Below, piece after piece: positions 43,561-52,318 of a DNA stretch of 64,000 nt; the stretch's first letter is position 1, and each line of letters begins with the position of its first letter. A program made the translations under genes and the position numbers. The DNA is from DASYXT01 sp035934555 (lineage in GTDB: Bacteria > Verrucomicrobiota > Verrucomicrobiia > Limisphaerales > UBA8199). The notes beneath the pieces were generated by a model that saw nothing but the letters and a program-made list of their open reading frames with translations, searched no databases and was not told the DNA's origin. Location of the stretch: contig DASYXT010000077.1 of NCBI GenBank assembly GCA_035934555.1, forward strand, positions 31,399-95,398. The letters run 5' to 3'.

Positions 43561-46500
43561 CTAGGTTCTGCGCAAGTCGAGCGTGAAAGGGAACTCCGCA
43601 TTCGGCGGTTCGTCTGGCGGCACGAAGGTGCCCTGGGTTGCGCCTTGGGTGAAGAATCGCGTCAGCCGGCGGCTCTCGGCTTCGTAAGCATTGATTGGGA
43701 AGGTGTCATAATGCCGGCCGCCGGGATGGGCGGTGTGGTAGGTGCACCCGCCCAGGCTGCGCTGGTTCCACGTGTCATATAGATCGAAAGTAATAGGCGT
43801 GTGCACCCCGATGGTTGGTTGGAGGCACTCGGGCGGCTGCCAGGCGCGGTAGCGCACGCCAGCGACACCTTCGCCGTTGGTGCCGGTGGGATGGAGCGGG
43901 ACACACCGGCCATTGGCGATGACCTGGAACCGGTCGCCGACCAGCCCGCGCGCTTTGACCTGGAGCCGTTCGAGCGAGCTGTCCACGTAACGCACGGTGC
44001 CGCCGGGGCCGGCCTGCTCGCCCAGCACGTGCCACGGCTCGAGGGCCGTGCGCAACTCGACCTGCACCTCCCGTTGCACAAATTCGCCGATGCGGGGAAA
44101 GCGAAATTCGAGATGCGGCCTGAACCATTCGAGTTGAAAGGGGAACCCGGCTTCGCGCAAGTCAGCCAGCACGTCGCGCAAATCCGTCTCGCAAAAGTGG
44201 GGCAACATCCAGCGGTCGTGAATGTCGGTGCCCCACCGTACCAGGCCGTTGCGATAGGGCTCGTTCCAAAACCTCGCAATGAGGCCACGCAACAGGAGAT
44301 GCTGCGCCAGGCTCATGCGAGCATGAGGCGGCATTTCGAATGCGCGCATTTCGAGGAGGCCCAAACGGCCATTGCTGGTCTCGGGCGCATACAGTTTATC
44401 GATGCAAAACTCGGCGCGATGGGTATTGCCGCTCGCATCGATGAGCAGGTTGCGAAAGAGCCGATCGGCAAGCCATGGCGCGACAGAATTTGCGCGGCGC
44501 AGGTTCCCGTCCAATTGCTCGAAAGCGATCTCCAATTCAAACAGTGAGTCGTGGCGCGCTTCGTCGATCCGCGGCGCCTGGGAAGTCGGCCCAATGAACA
44601 TGCTGCTGAATAACCAACTCAGCGACGGATGGTTCTGCCAATAGGCAAGCAGCGAACGCAGCAAATCCGGCCGGCGCAGAATCGGCGAGTCTGCCGGCGT
44701 CGCCCCGCCGATGATGATGTGATTGCCGCCCCCGGTGCCCGTGTGGCGGCCGTCCAACATGAATTTCTCAGTGCCCAGGCGCGTCTGCCGCGCCTCCTCG
44801 TACAGCACCGTCGTCCGCTCAACCAATTCGTCCCAGGATTTGCTTGGATGCAGGTTGACTTCGATTACGCCCGGATCAGGCGTTACGGCAAGCTTGTTAA
44901 GGCGTGGATCGCGGGGCGGGGGTTCGCCTTCAATGACCACCGGCAGCCCAAGCTGCGCGACGGCCGTTTCGATTCCCGCCACCAGGTCCAGATAATCCTC
45001 AGTTGTGGCGACCGGTGGCATGAACACATGCAGACGTCCTTCACGCGGTTCGACGCATAAGGCGGTGCGCACGATCCAAGCCGCGCTCTGACCTGGGGCG
45101 GGTCGGCGCCCGGATGCGGTTTCCAAATTTGGGGTCGCGGTTTTCGCCTCGCCCACGGCGAGTTGTTGCCGTCGCTGGCCAGGCCGCGCGCCCACCGGTA
45201 ATGGGGTGCCGGTACTGGGCACGAACCGTTGCGCGAGCTCCGGCGAAGAGCGATAAGGAAACTCAGCCGGTAAATCCACGAACTTCTGTGTCGGGTCTGG
45301 CGGGAAAATTCGCGGATTATCTGCTTCACTCACCCAGGGGATAGAATCCAGCGGCAGACGCAGCCCCATCGGCGAGTCGCCAGGAATCAACCAAAGAATG
45401 TCGCCGTCGCGCAGAAACCAGGGCCCAGAGGTCCAAGCGGGCTGGCTGGCGGGCGTCATCCGCTGCAAGGGCAGCGCATACCCGACCACCTCGCCCAGAC
45501 CTTGTTGAAATAACCGCGCAATCCGCTCGCGTTCGTATTCGTCTTTGAGTTTGGAATTATACGGGGTGACGTTCGAGGGCAGCCGCCGCTCTTTCCAGAG
45601 GTAATAAAACGCATCCTCGTAAGCGGGCAGCAGAAAACGTGGATGGACGCCGATGACTCTGGCAATGCGCAACGCCAGCGCCCGCGCTTCCTTGGCGCCG
45701 AACCCATAATCCTTCGCCTCGTCGGCGATCAGTGAGGGATCATTCCACAGTGGCACGCCGTCTTTGCGCCAATAAGCGGCCAGAGCCCAGCGCGGCAACG
45801 GCTCGCCCGGATACCATTTGCCTTGGCCATAGTGCAGCAACGCGCCAGGTGAAAACCGCGCTGCCAGCCGTCTCAGCAGCTCACCGGAAAGCACCCGCTT
45901 CTTATGCGAGACGGCGGTGAAGTTCCACTCGGGACCATCGGGATCGTCAACCGAAACGAAGGTCGGTTCGCCGCCCATTGTCAGCCGGACGTCCTGCCGC
46001 TCGAGTTCCGCATCGATGGTGTGCCCCAATGCCGCAATCCCGTTCCATTGTTCCTCCGTGTAGGGTTTGGTGACGCGCGGCGATTCATAAATGCGCGAGA
46101 TGCGCATCTCATGGTGCAGCTTCGATTCGCAGGGGTCAGTTGCGCCGGTGACCGGCGCAGCGCTGCCGGGTTCAGGCGTGCAACTCAACGGCAAATGGCC
46201 CTCGCCTGCCAACAAACCGCTCGTGGGGTCCAGCCCAATCCAACCCGCGCCCGGCAAATACACTTCCGCCCAGGCATGCAAATCGGTGAAATCGGCACTT
46301 GCCCCGCTCGGCCCATCCAACGATTTCACGTCCGGAGCCAGTTGAACCAAGTAACCGCTGACGAACCGCGCCGCCAGGCCCAGGTGACGCAGCACTTGGA
46401 CCAGCAACCACGCCGAGTCGCGGCACGAACCGCTGGATTTGACAAGCGTATCCTCAGATGACTGCACCCCCGGCTCCAGCCGGATAACGTATTTGATTTC

Positions 46501-47019
46501 GTGTTGAACCCGCTGGTTTAGCGCGACGAGAAAATCAATCGTGCGGACGTCTCCAGATTCCGCCTGAGGCGGCCCGGATGAGACGGCATTGGGCACGGGT
46601 GCTTTGCCAGGGTGGCGGCAGGTTTCGACGAACCCTTCGACCTTCGGCGTGAGTGGGCTCGGCTCCAAGAACGGCATCAGTTCCTTCTTCAACCCGGGTT
46701 CGTAAGTGAACGGGAAATGCGAGGCGCTGCTTTCGAGAAAAAAATCGAAGGGATTATAGACTGCCATCTCGGCCACCAATTCCACCTCGACGCACAATTC
46801 TTTGAGTTTTTCAGGAAAAACCAGGCGCGCGTTCCAGTTCGCGAAAGGGTCCTGCTGCCAATTCAGGAAATGCTCCCCGCCGCTGATGCGCTGCGAGTAG
46901 CTGAGAATTCGCGTACGGCAGTGCGGCGCCGGGCGCAGGCGCACGACATGCGGCGCATGGGCGACCGCCTTTTCGTAGCTATAGCGGGTCTGGTGATAGA
47001 GAGCGACGTGAATGGCCAC
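43561..47019 (-). CDS. Transglutaminase/DUF2126 protein (large)
   Basis: An 1152-residue protein. The N-terminal third (to about 300) is a transglutaminase-like protease fold with Cys in SSGSCRDSAWLLVQ, His in FTDLHAWAEVYLP and Asp in WIGLDPTSGL. The rest is DUF2126 (LTMGGEPTFVSVDDPDGPEW, GALLHYGQGKWYPGEPLPRW, DGRHTGTGGGNHIIIGGATP, and a C-terminal domain with AHPGGRHYDTFPINAYEAES). It lies 13 bases after the alpha-E gene. DUF2126 resembles glutamate-cysteine-ligase/amidoligase modules in published analyses, consistent with peptide ligation. Confidence 0.9.
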   Translation of the reverse strand: MAIHVALYHQTRYSYEKAVAHAPHVVRLRPAPHCRTRILSYSQRISGGEHFLNWQQDPFANWNARLVFPEKLKELCVEVELVAEMAVYNPFDFFLESSASHFPFTYEPGLKKELMPFLEPSPLTPKVEGFVETCRHPGKAPVPNAVSSGPPQAESGDVRTIDFLVALNQRVQHEIKYVIRLEPGVQSSEDTLVKSSGSCRDSAWLLVQVLRHLGLAARFVSGYLVQLAPDVKSLDGPSGASADFTDLHAWAEVYLPGAGWIGLDPTSGLLAGEGHLPLSCTPEPGSAAPVTGATDPCESKLHHEMRISRIYESPRVTKPYTEEQWNGIAALGHTIDAELERQDVRLTMGGEPTFVSVDDPDGPEWNFTAVSHKKRVLSGELLRRLAARFSPGALLHYGQGKWYPGEPLPRWALAAYWRKDGVPLWNDPSLIADEAKDYGFGAKEARALALRIARVIGVHPRFLLPAYEDAFYYLWKERRLPSNVTPYNSKLKDEYERERIARLFQQGLGEVVGYALPLQRMTPASQPAWTSGPWFLRDGDILWLIPGDSPMGLRLPLDSIPWVSEADNPRIFPPDPTQKFVDLPAEFPYRSSPELAQRFVPSTGTPLPVGARPGQRRQQLAVGEAKTATPNLETASGRRPAPGQSAAWIVRTALCVEPREGRLHVFMPPVATTEDYLDLVAGIETAVAQLGLPVVIEGEPPPRDPRLNKLAVTPDPGVIEVNLHPSKSWDELVERTTVLYEEARQTRLGTEKFMLDGRHTGTGGGNHIIIGGATPADSPILRRPDLLRSLLAYWQNHPSLSWLFSSMFIGPTSQAPRIDEARHDSLFELEIAFEQLDGNLRRANSVAPWLADRLFRNLLIDASGNTHRAEFCIDKLYAPETSNGRLGLLEMRAFEMPPHARMSLAQHLLLRGLIARFWNEPYRNGLVRWGTDIHDRWMLPHFCETDLRDVLADLREAGFPFQLEWFRPHLEFRFPRIGEFVQREVQVELRTALEPWHVLGEQAGPGGTVRYVDSSLERLQVKARGLVGDRFQVIANGRCVPLHPTGTNGEGVAGVRYRAWQPPECLQPTIGVHTPITFDLYDTWNQRSLGGCTYHTAHPGGRHYDTFPINAYEAESRRLTRFFTQGATQGTFVPPDEPPNAEFPFTLDLRRT

Positions 47020-47032
47020 AGTAGGGTGGGAG

Positions 47033-48019
47033 TTATTGCACCTGCTGCACCAGCAAGGACTTGGCAGGCTTGGGTGTCTTCAGGGCGAAAAAGGTGTCCG
47101 ACACGCCGCCGCCAACCTGGTTGACGCGGGTCTGCAGATTGTCGAGATACTCATGCAGGCCGGAAGCGATGACCTCCTCGACACTCGCGAAAGCCAGGTC
47201 GGAGCAGAGCTGGCCCAGCAGCTTCTCGCAATTGTGCCGGTAAGTTCCGGATGACGTGCCGGAAATCGCGTATAGCGAATCACGCGCCCCCAGCAGGCAA
47301 TAATGAATCGCCCGGGGGAACTCCCGATCCAGCAGCAGAAACTCCACGATGGCTTTGGGCAAGATGCGCCCATGCCGTTTGCGATACATCTCGAAGGCGC
47401 TGGCCGAACGCAACACCGCCGCCCATTGAATATCGTCGAATGCCGTGCCCACATCGTGCACCGAGCGCAATAACATAAAATATTTCACATCCAGAATGCG
47501 CGAGGTCTTGTCAGCCCGTTCGAGCATTCGGCCCAGGTCAAAAAAATGCCACGGCTCGCCGTGCGTCATCGTCGCCTCGGCAATGCCGTTGAAAAGATGA
47601 TTGGCGTTTTTGACTTGGTCGAAAAACTCGTGCGGGTTGGCCTGCGCACTGGCATCGGCCGCCCTCGCCGTGACCATTAGGTAAAAGGTATTGAGTTGCA
47701 GCCACATCTCCGACGAAATGATCTCCCGGATGGTGCGCGCATTCTCCCGCGCCGCGCGGATGCACGAGACAATCGCGTTGGGGTTTTCGGGATCGAAGGT
47801 GAGAAAATGGATGACGTTTTGCTGCGTCGCTTTGCCATAGCGCTTGGCAAAGGCGGCGTGGTCCCCGGTGGTATTGACCAGCGCCTCCCACTGCTGGTCT
47901 TCGCCCGAAGGAGAATCCAGCATAAGCTGCAGGTTCACTTCGATGAACCGGGCGACGTTCTCCGCCCGCTCCACGTAGCGGCTCATCCAATAGATGGAAT
48001 CAGCGACTCGGCTCAGCAT
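47033..48019 (-). CDS. Alpha-E (DUF403) domain protein
   Basis: A 328-residue all-helical cytoplasmic protein starting MLSRVADSIYWMSRYVERAE, the family hallmark, with AFEMYRKRHGRILPKAIVEF and LLLDREFPRAIHYCLLGARDS later. It overlaps the upstream ATP-grasp gene by 20 bases and precedes the DUF2126 gene, so the three form one operon. Alpha-E proteins almost always accompany permuted ATP-grasp enzymes; their own activity is unknown. Confidence 0.9.
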   Translation of the reverse strand: MLSRVADSIYWMSRYVERAENVARFIEVNLQLMLDSPSGEDQQWEALVNTTGDHAAFAKRYGKATQQNVIHFLTFDPENPNAIVSCIRAARENARTIREIISSEMWLQLNTFYLMVTARAADASAQANPHEFFDQVKNANHLFNGIAEATMTHGEPWHFFDLGRMLERADKTSRILDVKYFMLLRSVHDVGTAFDDIQWAAVLRSASAFEMYRKRHGRILPKAIVEFLLLDREFPRAIHYCLLGARDSLYAISGTSSGTYRHNCEKLLGQLCSDLAFASVEEVIASGLHEYLDNLQTRVNQVGGGVSDTFFALKTPKPAKSLLVQQVQ

Positions 48020-49490
48020 GATGATTCAGGACCAGGTCCTCTCTCTCAGGCACCGGCGCATCGGCCAGCACCCAGGTGTCTTTGCTGCCTCCGCCTTGAG
48101 ACGAATTTACCACCAATGAGCCCTTCTTCAGCGCGACGCGCGTCAGTCCCCCCGGCATGACGAAGATATCTTTCCCGTAAAGAATGTACGGCCGCAGATC
48201 GACATGGCGGCCTTCGAAATGATCGTTGATCAATGTCGGCACGCGCGACAGTGCCAGTGTGGGCTGACCGATGTAGTTGCGAGGATTGGCTTTAATCTTC
48301 TCCGCAAACTCCGCCCGTTGCGCGGCTGTCGAATGCGGCCCTACCAGCATCCCATAACCACCCGATTCATTCGCCGCTTTGACCACCAGCTCATCCAACC
48401 GCTCCAACACGTACTTCAAACCCTCCGCCTCCGCGCAGATATACGTCGGCACGTTCGGAAGAATAATCTCCTCCCCGAGGTAGTACTTGATGATGCGCGG
48501 CACATACGCATAAACGACCTTGTCGTCGGCGACCCCGCCGCCGGGAGCGTTCGCCAGCGCCACGTTCCCCTTTTCATACGCCTCCATCAGCCCCGGCACC
48601 CCGAGCATCGAATCCGGCCGGAAACAGTCCGGATCCAGAAAATCGTCGTCGATACGGCGATAGATCACATCCACCCTTTCGAAGCCTTTGGTGGTGCGCA
48701 TGCACACGTGCCCGTCCTCCATCACCAGGTCGCGGCCTTCCACCAATTCGATGCCCATCTGTTGCGCCAGGAAGGAATGCTCAAAGTAGGCTGAGTTGTA
48801 GATGCCGGGCGTCAGCAACACGCAGCGCGGCTCAGCCTCCTGGTCCGGCGCCAGAAACTCCAGCATATCCCGCAACCGGCTCGGGTAGCTCGACACTGGC
48901 TGAATCTTCGACGCCGCAAACACTTGCGGAAACATGCTCTTCATCACCGCCCGGTTTTCCAACACGTAGGAAACCCCGGAGGGACATCGCAAATTGTCCT
49001 CCAGCACGTAAATCTGCCCGTCCCGATGCCGCACCAGGTCGCTCCCCGTCACATGACACCAAATCCCCCGCGGCGGATTGAACCCGACGCACTGTCGGCG
49101 AAAGGCTTTCGAGGCCAGCACGATCTCCGCCGGCACAACGCCGTCCTTCAATATCTTCTGGTCATGATACAGGTCGTCGATGAACAGGTTCAGCGCCGTG
49201 ATCCGCTGGCGCAACCCGCGCTCGATGCGATTCCATTCAGTCGCGGTGACAATCCGCGGGACCAGGTCGAAGGGGAAAATCTTCTCCACACCGGCGCTTT
49301 CGCCATAGACATTGAAGGTGATGCCCATGTGCAGCAGGGCGCGCTCGGCGGCGCGCTGGCGCTTCTGCAATTCGCCTTCGGGCAGACCTTGAATGTTGCG
49401 CATCAACGTTCGGGCGGAAGCGCGGGGTTGCCCCGCTTCACCGAACATTTCGTCAAAAAACTCACCAATCTCGTATTGCTTGAACTGCAT
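48000..49490 (-). CDS. Circularly permuted ATP-grasp type 2 protein
   Basis: A 496-residue predicted peptide ligase. Recognisable segments are GITFNVYGESAGVEKIFPFD, LVRHRDGQIYVLEDNLRCPS, LLTPGIYNSAYFEHSFLAQQ, YRRIDDDFLDPDCFRPDSML, the Lys-bearing ELVVKAANESGGYGMLVG and the C-terminal GGGSKDTWVLADAP. It heads the minus-strand cluster and overlaps the alpha-E gene by 20 bases. Product unknown. Confidence 0.9.
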   Translation of the reverse strand: MQFKQYEIGEFFDEMFGEAGQPRASARTLMRNIQGLPEGELQKRQRAAERALLHMGITFNVYGESAGVEKIFPFDLVPRIVTATEWNRIERGLRQRITALNLFIDDLYHDQKILKDGVVPAEIVLASKAFRRQCVGFNPPRGIWCHVTGSDLVRHRDGQIYVLEDNLRCPSGVSYVLENRAVMKSMFPQVFAASKIQPVSSYPSRLRDMLEFLAPDQEAEPRCVLLTPGIYNSAYFEHSFLAQQMGIELVEGRDLVMEDGHVCMRTTKGFERVDVIYRRIDDDFLDPDCFRPDSMLGVPGLMEAYEKGNVALANAPGGGVADDKVVYAYVPRIIKYYLGEEIILPNVPTYICAEAEGLKYVLERLDELVVKAANESGGYGMLVGPHSTAAQRAEFAEKIKANPRNYIGQPTLALSRVPTLINDHFEGRHVDLRPYILYGKDIFVMPGGLTRVALKKGSLVVNSSQGGGSKDTWVLADAPVPEREDLVLNHHAEPSR

Positions 49491-49753
49491 GGCACGTCCT
49501 CCCAGTCAGCTTGCCTGACCAAGACGTCTCTGGGGTTCCAGTTCGGACTCTTCCCTGAGCACACGTCGTACCATACTGAGTTCCAGCCTTAATTGGGCCA
49601 GAGGAGTCGGTCCTGAAGCCTTTTCAATGGTGGTTCTTGTCTCCACTGCGCAAAAAAATCCAGGCAAACCGCTGAAATTGAGTTGTGACGGCCATCAAGG
49701 GCTAAGCCAAAAAGGCGCGCAAAAGCACGCCGAATTGAGGAGTCAGTCGAAGT

Positions 49754-49828
49754 TGGTAGCGCGTACGGGAATCGAACCCGTCTTTCAGCCTTGAGAGGGC
49801 CGTGTCCTAACCGATAGACGAACGCGCC
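49754..49828 (-). tRNA. tRNA-Glu (CTC)
   Basis: On the minus strand the cloverleaf reads GGCGCGT acceptor, D-arm GTCTATCGGTTAGGAC, anticodon stem CGGCC/GGCTG with loop CTCTCAA (anticodon CTC), and T-arm CGGGTTCGATTCCCG. The CCA end is encoded (49756-49754). All four stems pair, with a G-U at the acceptor end. Confidence 0.95.
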
Positions 49829-49926
49829 TTCCGGTAATGGCATAGGCTACCCAAAGCCGGCCCGAATTCAACCGAAACTATCATTTAGCAGTGGTGTTTT
49901 ACCCGGACAACCAATATATTGTGACC

Positions 49927-50889
49927 ATGACCGCAAAGATCGTGAGCTGCGCCGCGGCCGGCCTGATTTGGTGTCTCGCCGCCTCAGCGGCCGCTGAAAA
50001 CGCGATGCCCTACGCCGGGATTATCGAGCGCAATGTTTTCGGCCTTAAACCTGCCCCACCGCCTCCCGATCCCGAGCTTTCCAAGCCGCCGCCGCCCAAG
50101 ATCACCCTCACCGGCATCACCGATATTCTGGGCAAGAAGCTCGCGCTGATGGAGACCCCGCCGCCGCCGGCCAAAGCGGGCGAAACCGCCAAGTCCAAGC
50201 AGTCTTATATGCTGTCAGTCGGCCAACGCAAAGATGATATCGAGGTGCTGGACATTGATTTCGCGTCGCGCTCCGTCAAAGTCAACAATGGCGGCCAGGA
50301 GTTTACCCTTACACTGGAAAAGGACGGACCAAAAACCGGCAGTGGCGGGGGGGGACCAGCCCCGTTGCCGGGCGCAGCCCCGACCGGGTTTGGCGCTCCG
50401 GGCGGCCCGAGCGGCTTTGCACCCGCAGCGGCTAGTGGCCCCGCCCACTTTCCCATGCCTGTCCGACCGACGCGCACCAGCCCCGGCATGGCCTCGGCCG
50501 GAAGCGCGTATCAGCCCGCTGCCAGCGGATTTGGTGCACCCGTAGGTGCCGGAGGCTTTGGAGCTGGCGCGCCGCTCGCGATGAACGGTGTGGGCGGCAA
50601 TGCCCCGCTCGGCTACGGCAACGCGGGCGCAGGGGCTCAACAAGCGCTAGCCCAGCAGCAACAGCAGCCGGCGTTAACGCCGGAGCAGCAGATCCTGATG
50701 ATGGAAGCCGAACGCGAGGCCAACAAGAACAACCCGAATTTCCCGCCGTTGCCGCCGACGCCGATGAATCCGAATCCTACTGGAACCGGCGCTGTGCCAG
50801 GCCAGGGTGCGACTATTCCCCCGACGCCTGGTCTGCCGCAACTCCCTCGCCCGCCGGGTTACGGTGCTGGGCCGCCGATGCCCCAGTAA
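49927..50889 (+). CDS. GspC/PilP-like exported protein with Gly/Pro-rich tail
   Basis: A 320-residue exported protein starting MTAKIVSCAAAGLIW (signal peptide to about residue 24). Residues about 30-125 resemble the homology region of type II secretion GspC or pilus PilP: IIERNVFGL, a proline linker, then KITLTGITDILGKKLALME and SYMLSVGQRKDDIEVLDIDF with a final beta strand. After residue 130 the protein is low-complexity Gly/Ala/Pro/Gln, probably disordered. In-frame ATG at 49891 would add 12 polar residues. No other secretion genes are nearby, so the role is open. Confidence 0.55.
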   Translation: MTAKIVSCAAAGLIWCLAASAAAENAMPYAGIIERNVFGLKPAPPPPDPELSKPPPPKITLTGITDILGKKLALMETPPPPAKAGETAKSKQSYMLSVGQRKDDIEVLDIDFASRSVKVNNGGQEFTLTLEKDGPKTGSGGGGPAPLPGAAPTGFGAPGGPSGFAPAAASGPAHFPMPVRPTRTSPGMASAGSAYQPAASGFGAPVGAGGFGAGAPLAMNGVGGNAPLGYGNAGAGAQQALAQQQQQPALTPEQQILMMEAEREANKNNPNFPPLPPTPMNPNPTGTGAVPGQGATIPPTPGLPQLPRPPGYGAGPPMPQ

Positions 50890-50937
50890 CGGGCTGAAAT
50901 ACCGACGTTTCAGGCCAGGTACTAGCGGAGGTTTCAA

Positions 50938-51873
50938 TTGAACTTGCGCCGCCTTGCCGCTTTGGTGCTTTTCCGGGTGCTTGGTTTGGCCTTCGCGCCC
51001 TCGCACCTACTCCTGGCTCAACCGGCTCCGGCCAAAGAACCCGGGCCCAGTTCGGCCGGGTGGATTACCAACGGGCCTGCGGTGTTCCACACCTCCGCCT
51101 TCGAAGGGTTCAGCCCGGCGTCGCTTAACAACCTCGTTTGGACGAACTTGCTCACCCATACCAACGGCCGAACGATGGTGATCTGGAGCGAGCGAGTGCA
51201 TCCACCGGACTGGCCGGCTTCCCCGCCCAAAGTGCAATGGGACACTTCCGGCCTGATGTGGGGCATGAAAGGGGAGACGGCGCTGAGCCCATGCTGGGAA
51301 GGCGAACTGATCTCAGGCCAAATCCCCGTTACGCTGCTGACACGGCGACATGGCTACACCCGCGGCCACTCGATGGGCGAGGATGGGTTTAGTACTCGTT
51401 ACGCAGGAAAAAAGGTTTGGTTCGTCACGAGGGCCAATCGGCTGGTGCAGGTGAAAATTTTGAGGCAGGTCGTGCGCACGATGGCCGGCAGTGGCCGGGA
51501 TTATACGATCTTCCTCTTTGACCGCGATTTGCCGGCCACGCTCGAGCCGCTGCGCGTGGTGAGCCCGGCTGATTTGCTCGCGCATGATCCGCCGGTGCCG
51601 CAGGCGCCCTGGGTAACCTTCCTCGTCGAGCAAACCGGCAAGGTGAGCGCCGGACTGCCCGGGTTTAGCTTTCCAGCCTATAAAGGCGGCGATTCGGGGG
51701 CTCCCAACCTGCTGCCCTTGCCCGGCGAATTGGTGTTTTACGGCGGGCGCACCACCTCGGGCCCGAGCGCGCAGATGCAGGCGGATATGGATGAGCTGTG
51801 CCGCCTGGCCCGGCTCAAACCGAGCAAGTACCAAATGCAGCGGGTGAGCCTGGAAGGTTTCCTGCGGTACTGA
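50938..51873 (+). CDS. Exported trypsin-fold (S1-like) protein
   Basis: A 311-residue exported protein that starts at TTG 50938 (GGAGG ends six bases before it) with a signal peptide to about residue 28. It has an apparent chymotrypsin-type triad: His138 or His144 (TRRHGYTRGH), Asp195 or Asp197 (FLFDRDLP) and Ser253 in KGGDSGAP, the exact GDSG signature. Spacing His-Asp-Ser of about 55 each fits the fold. I do not recognise a named family. It lies 48 bases after the GspC-like gene and is followed by a palindromic repeat seven bases after its stop. Confidence 0.55.
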   Translation: MNLRRLAALVLFRVLGLAFAPSHLLLAQPAPAKEPGPSSAGWITNGPAVFHTSAFEGFSPASLNNLVWTNLLTHTNGRTMVIWSERVHPPDWPASPPKVQWDTSGLMWGMKGETALSPCWEGELISGQIPVTLLTRRHGYTRGHSMGEDGFSTRYAGKKVWFVTRANRLVQVKILRQVVRTMAGSGRDYTIFLFDRDLPATLEPLRVVSPADLLAHDPPVPQAPWVTFLVEQTGKVSAGLPGFSFPAYKGGDSGAPNLLPLPGELVFYGGRTTSGPSAQMQADMDELCRLARLKPSKYQMQRVSLEGFLRY

Positions 51874-51880
51874 ACTGGGG

Positions 51881-51988
51881 CGGAGCGCGGGCTTTAGCCC
51901 GCAGCACCCTCCGAATTGAAGGTGGGCGGGCAAAAGTTGCGGCGTGCCTGCGCGTTCGGGGCCTTGCTGCGGACAAAGGTCCGCGCCC
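51881..51988 (+). repeat. Palindromic repeat element, copy 5
   Basis: CGGAGCGCGGGCTTTAGCCC then GCAGCA at the left pairs with TGCTGCGGACAAAGGTCCGC then GCCC at the right. Arms have diverged from each other, but each left-arm inner palindrome is self-consistent (GCGGGCTTTAGCCCGC), indicating compensating changes. The interior matches copy 4. Confidence 0.82.
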
Positions 51989-52159
51989 TACGGACATGTA
52001 ATTCCCTTATGTCCCACATTAAAACAGGAAAAAACTTATTCGCAGGTCTTGCGTTCCGGGCGCAGTAGGAATAGGTATGACGGTCGGCCCGGCGTTGCGT
52101 TCTGGATGTGGCGATCCCTATGCGGCGTGCGTGAGCAAAAATTGTTGTAAAAAAACCAA

Positions 52160-52187
52160 TTGACGTTTACTGCCGATGCACAATAAT
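52160..52187 (+). promoter_or_regulatory. Sigma-70 promoter of the alternative complex III operon
   Basis: TTGACG, a 16-nt spacer and AATAAT match consensus at 5 of 6 positions each. The start point would be near 52194, leaving a leader of about 125 bases before actA. The interval 51989-52159 contains no recognisable gene. Confidence 0.6.
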
Positions 52188-52318
52188 CAGCGGCTTTCTG
52201 AGCGTATGCGGCGACTGAAACAACGGACCAACAGCAACGCGGCGCACCGGCAATTCCGGAATTGCGCGGGCGGGGCTGGGAAGTAGCCGGGTCGCAACGC
52301 CGGAGTGTAACGATTGAC

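Noticed and set aside
8513..51988. A CRISPR-like array from the recurring GCGGAC repeats
   Set aside because: The copies are kilobases apart, are inverted-repeat elements rather than spaced direct repeats, and there are no cas genes.
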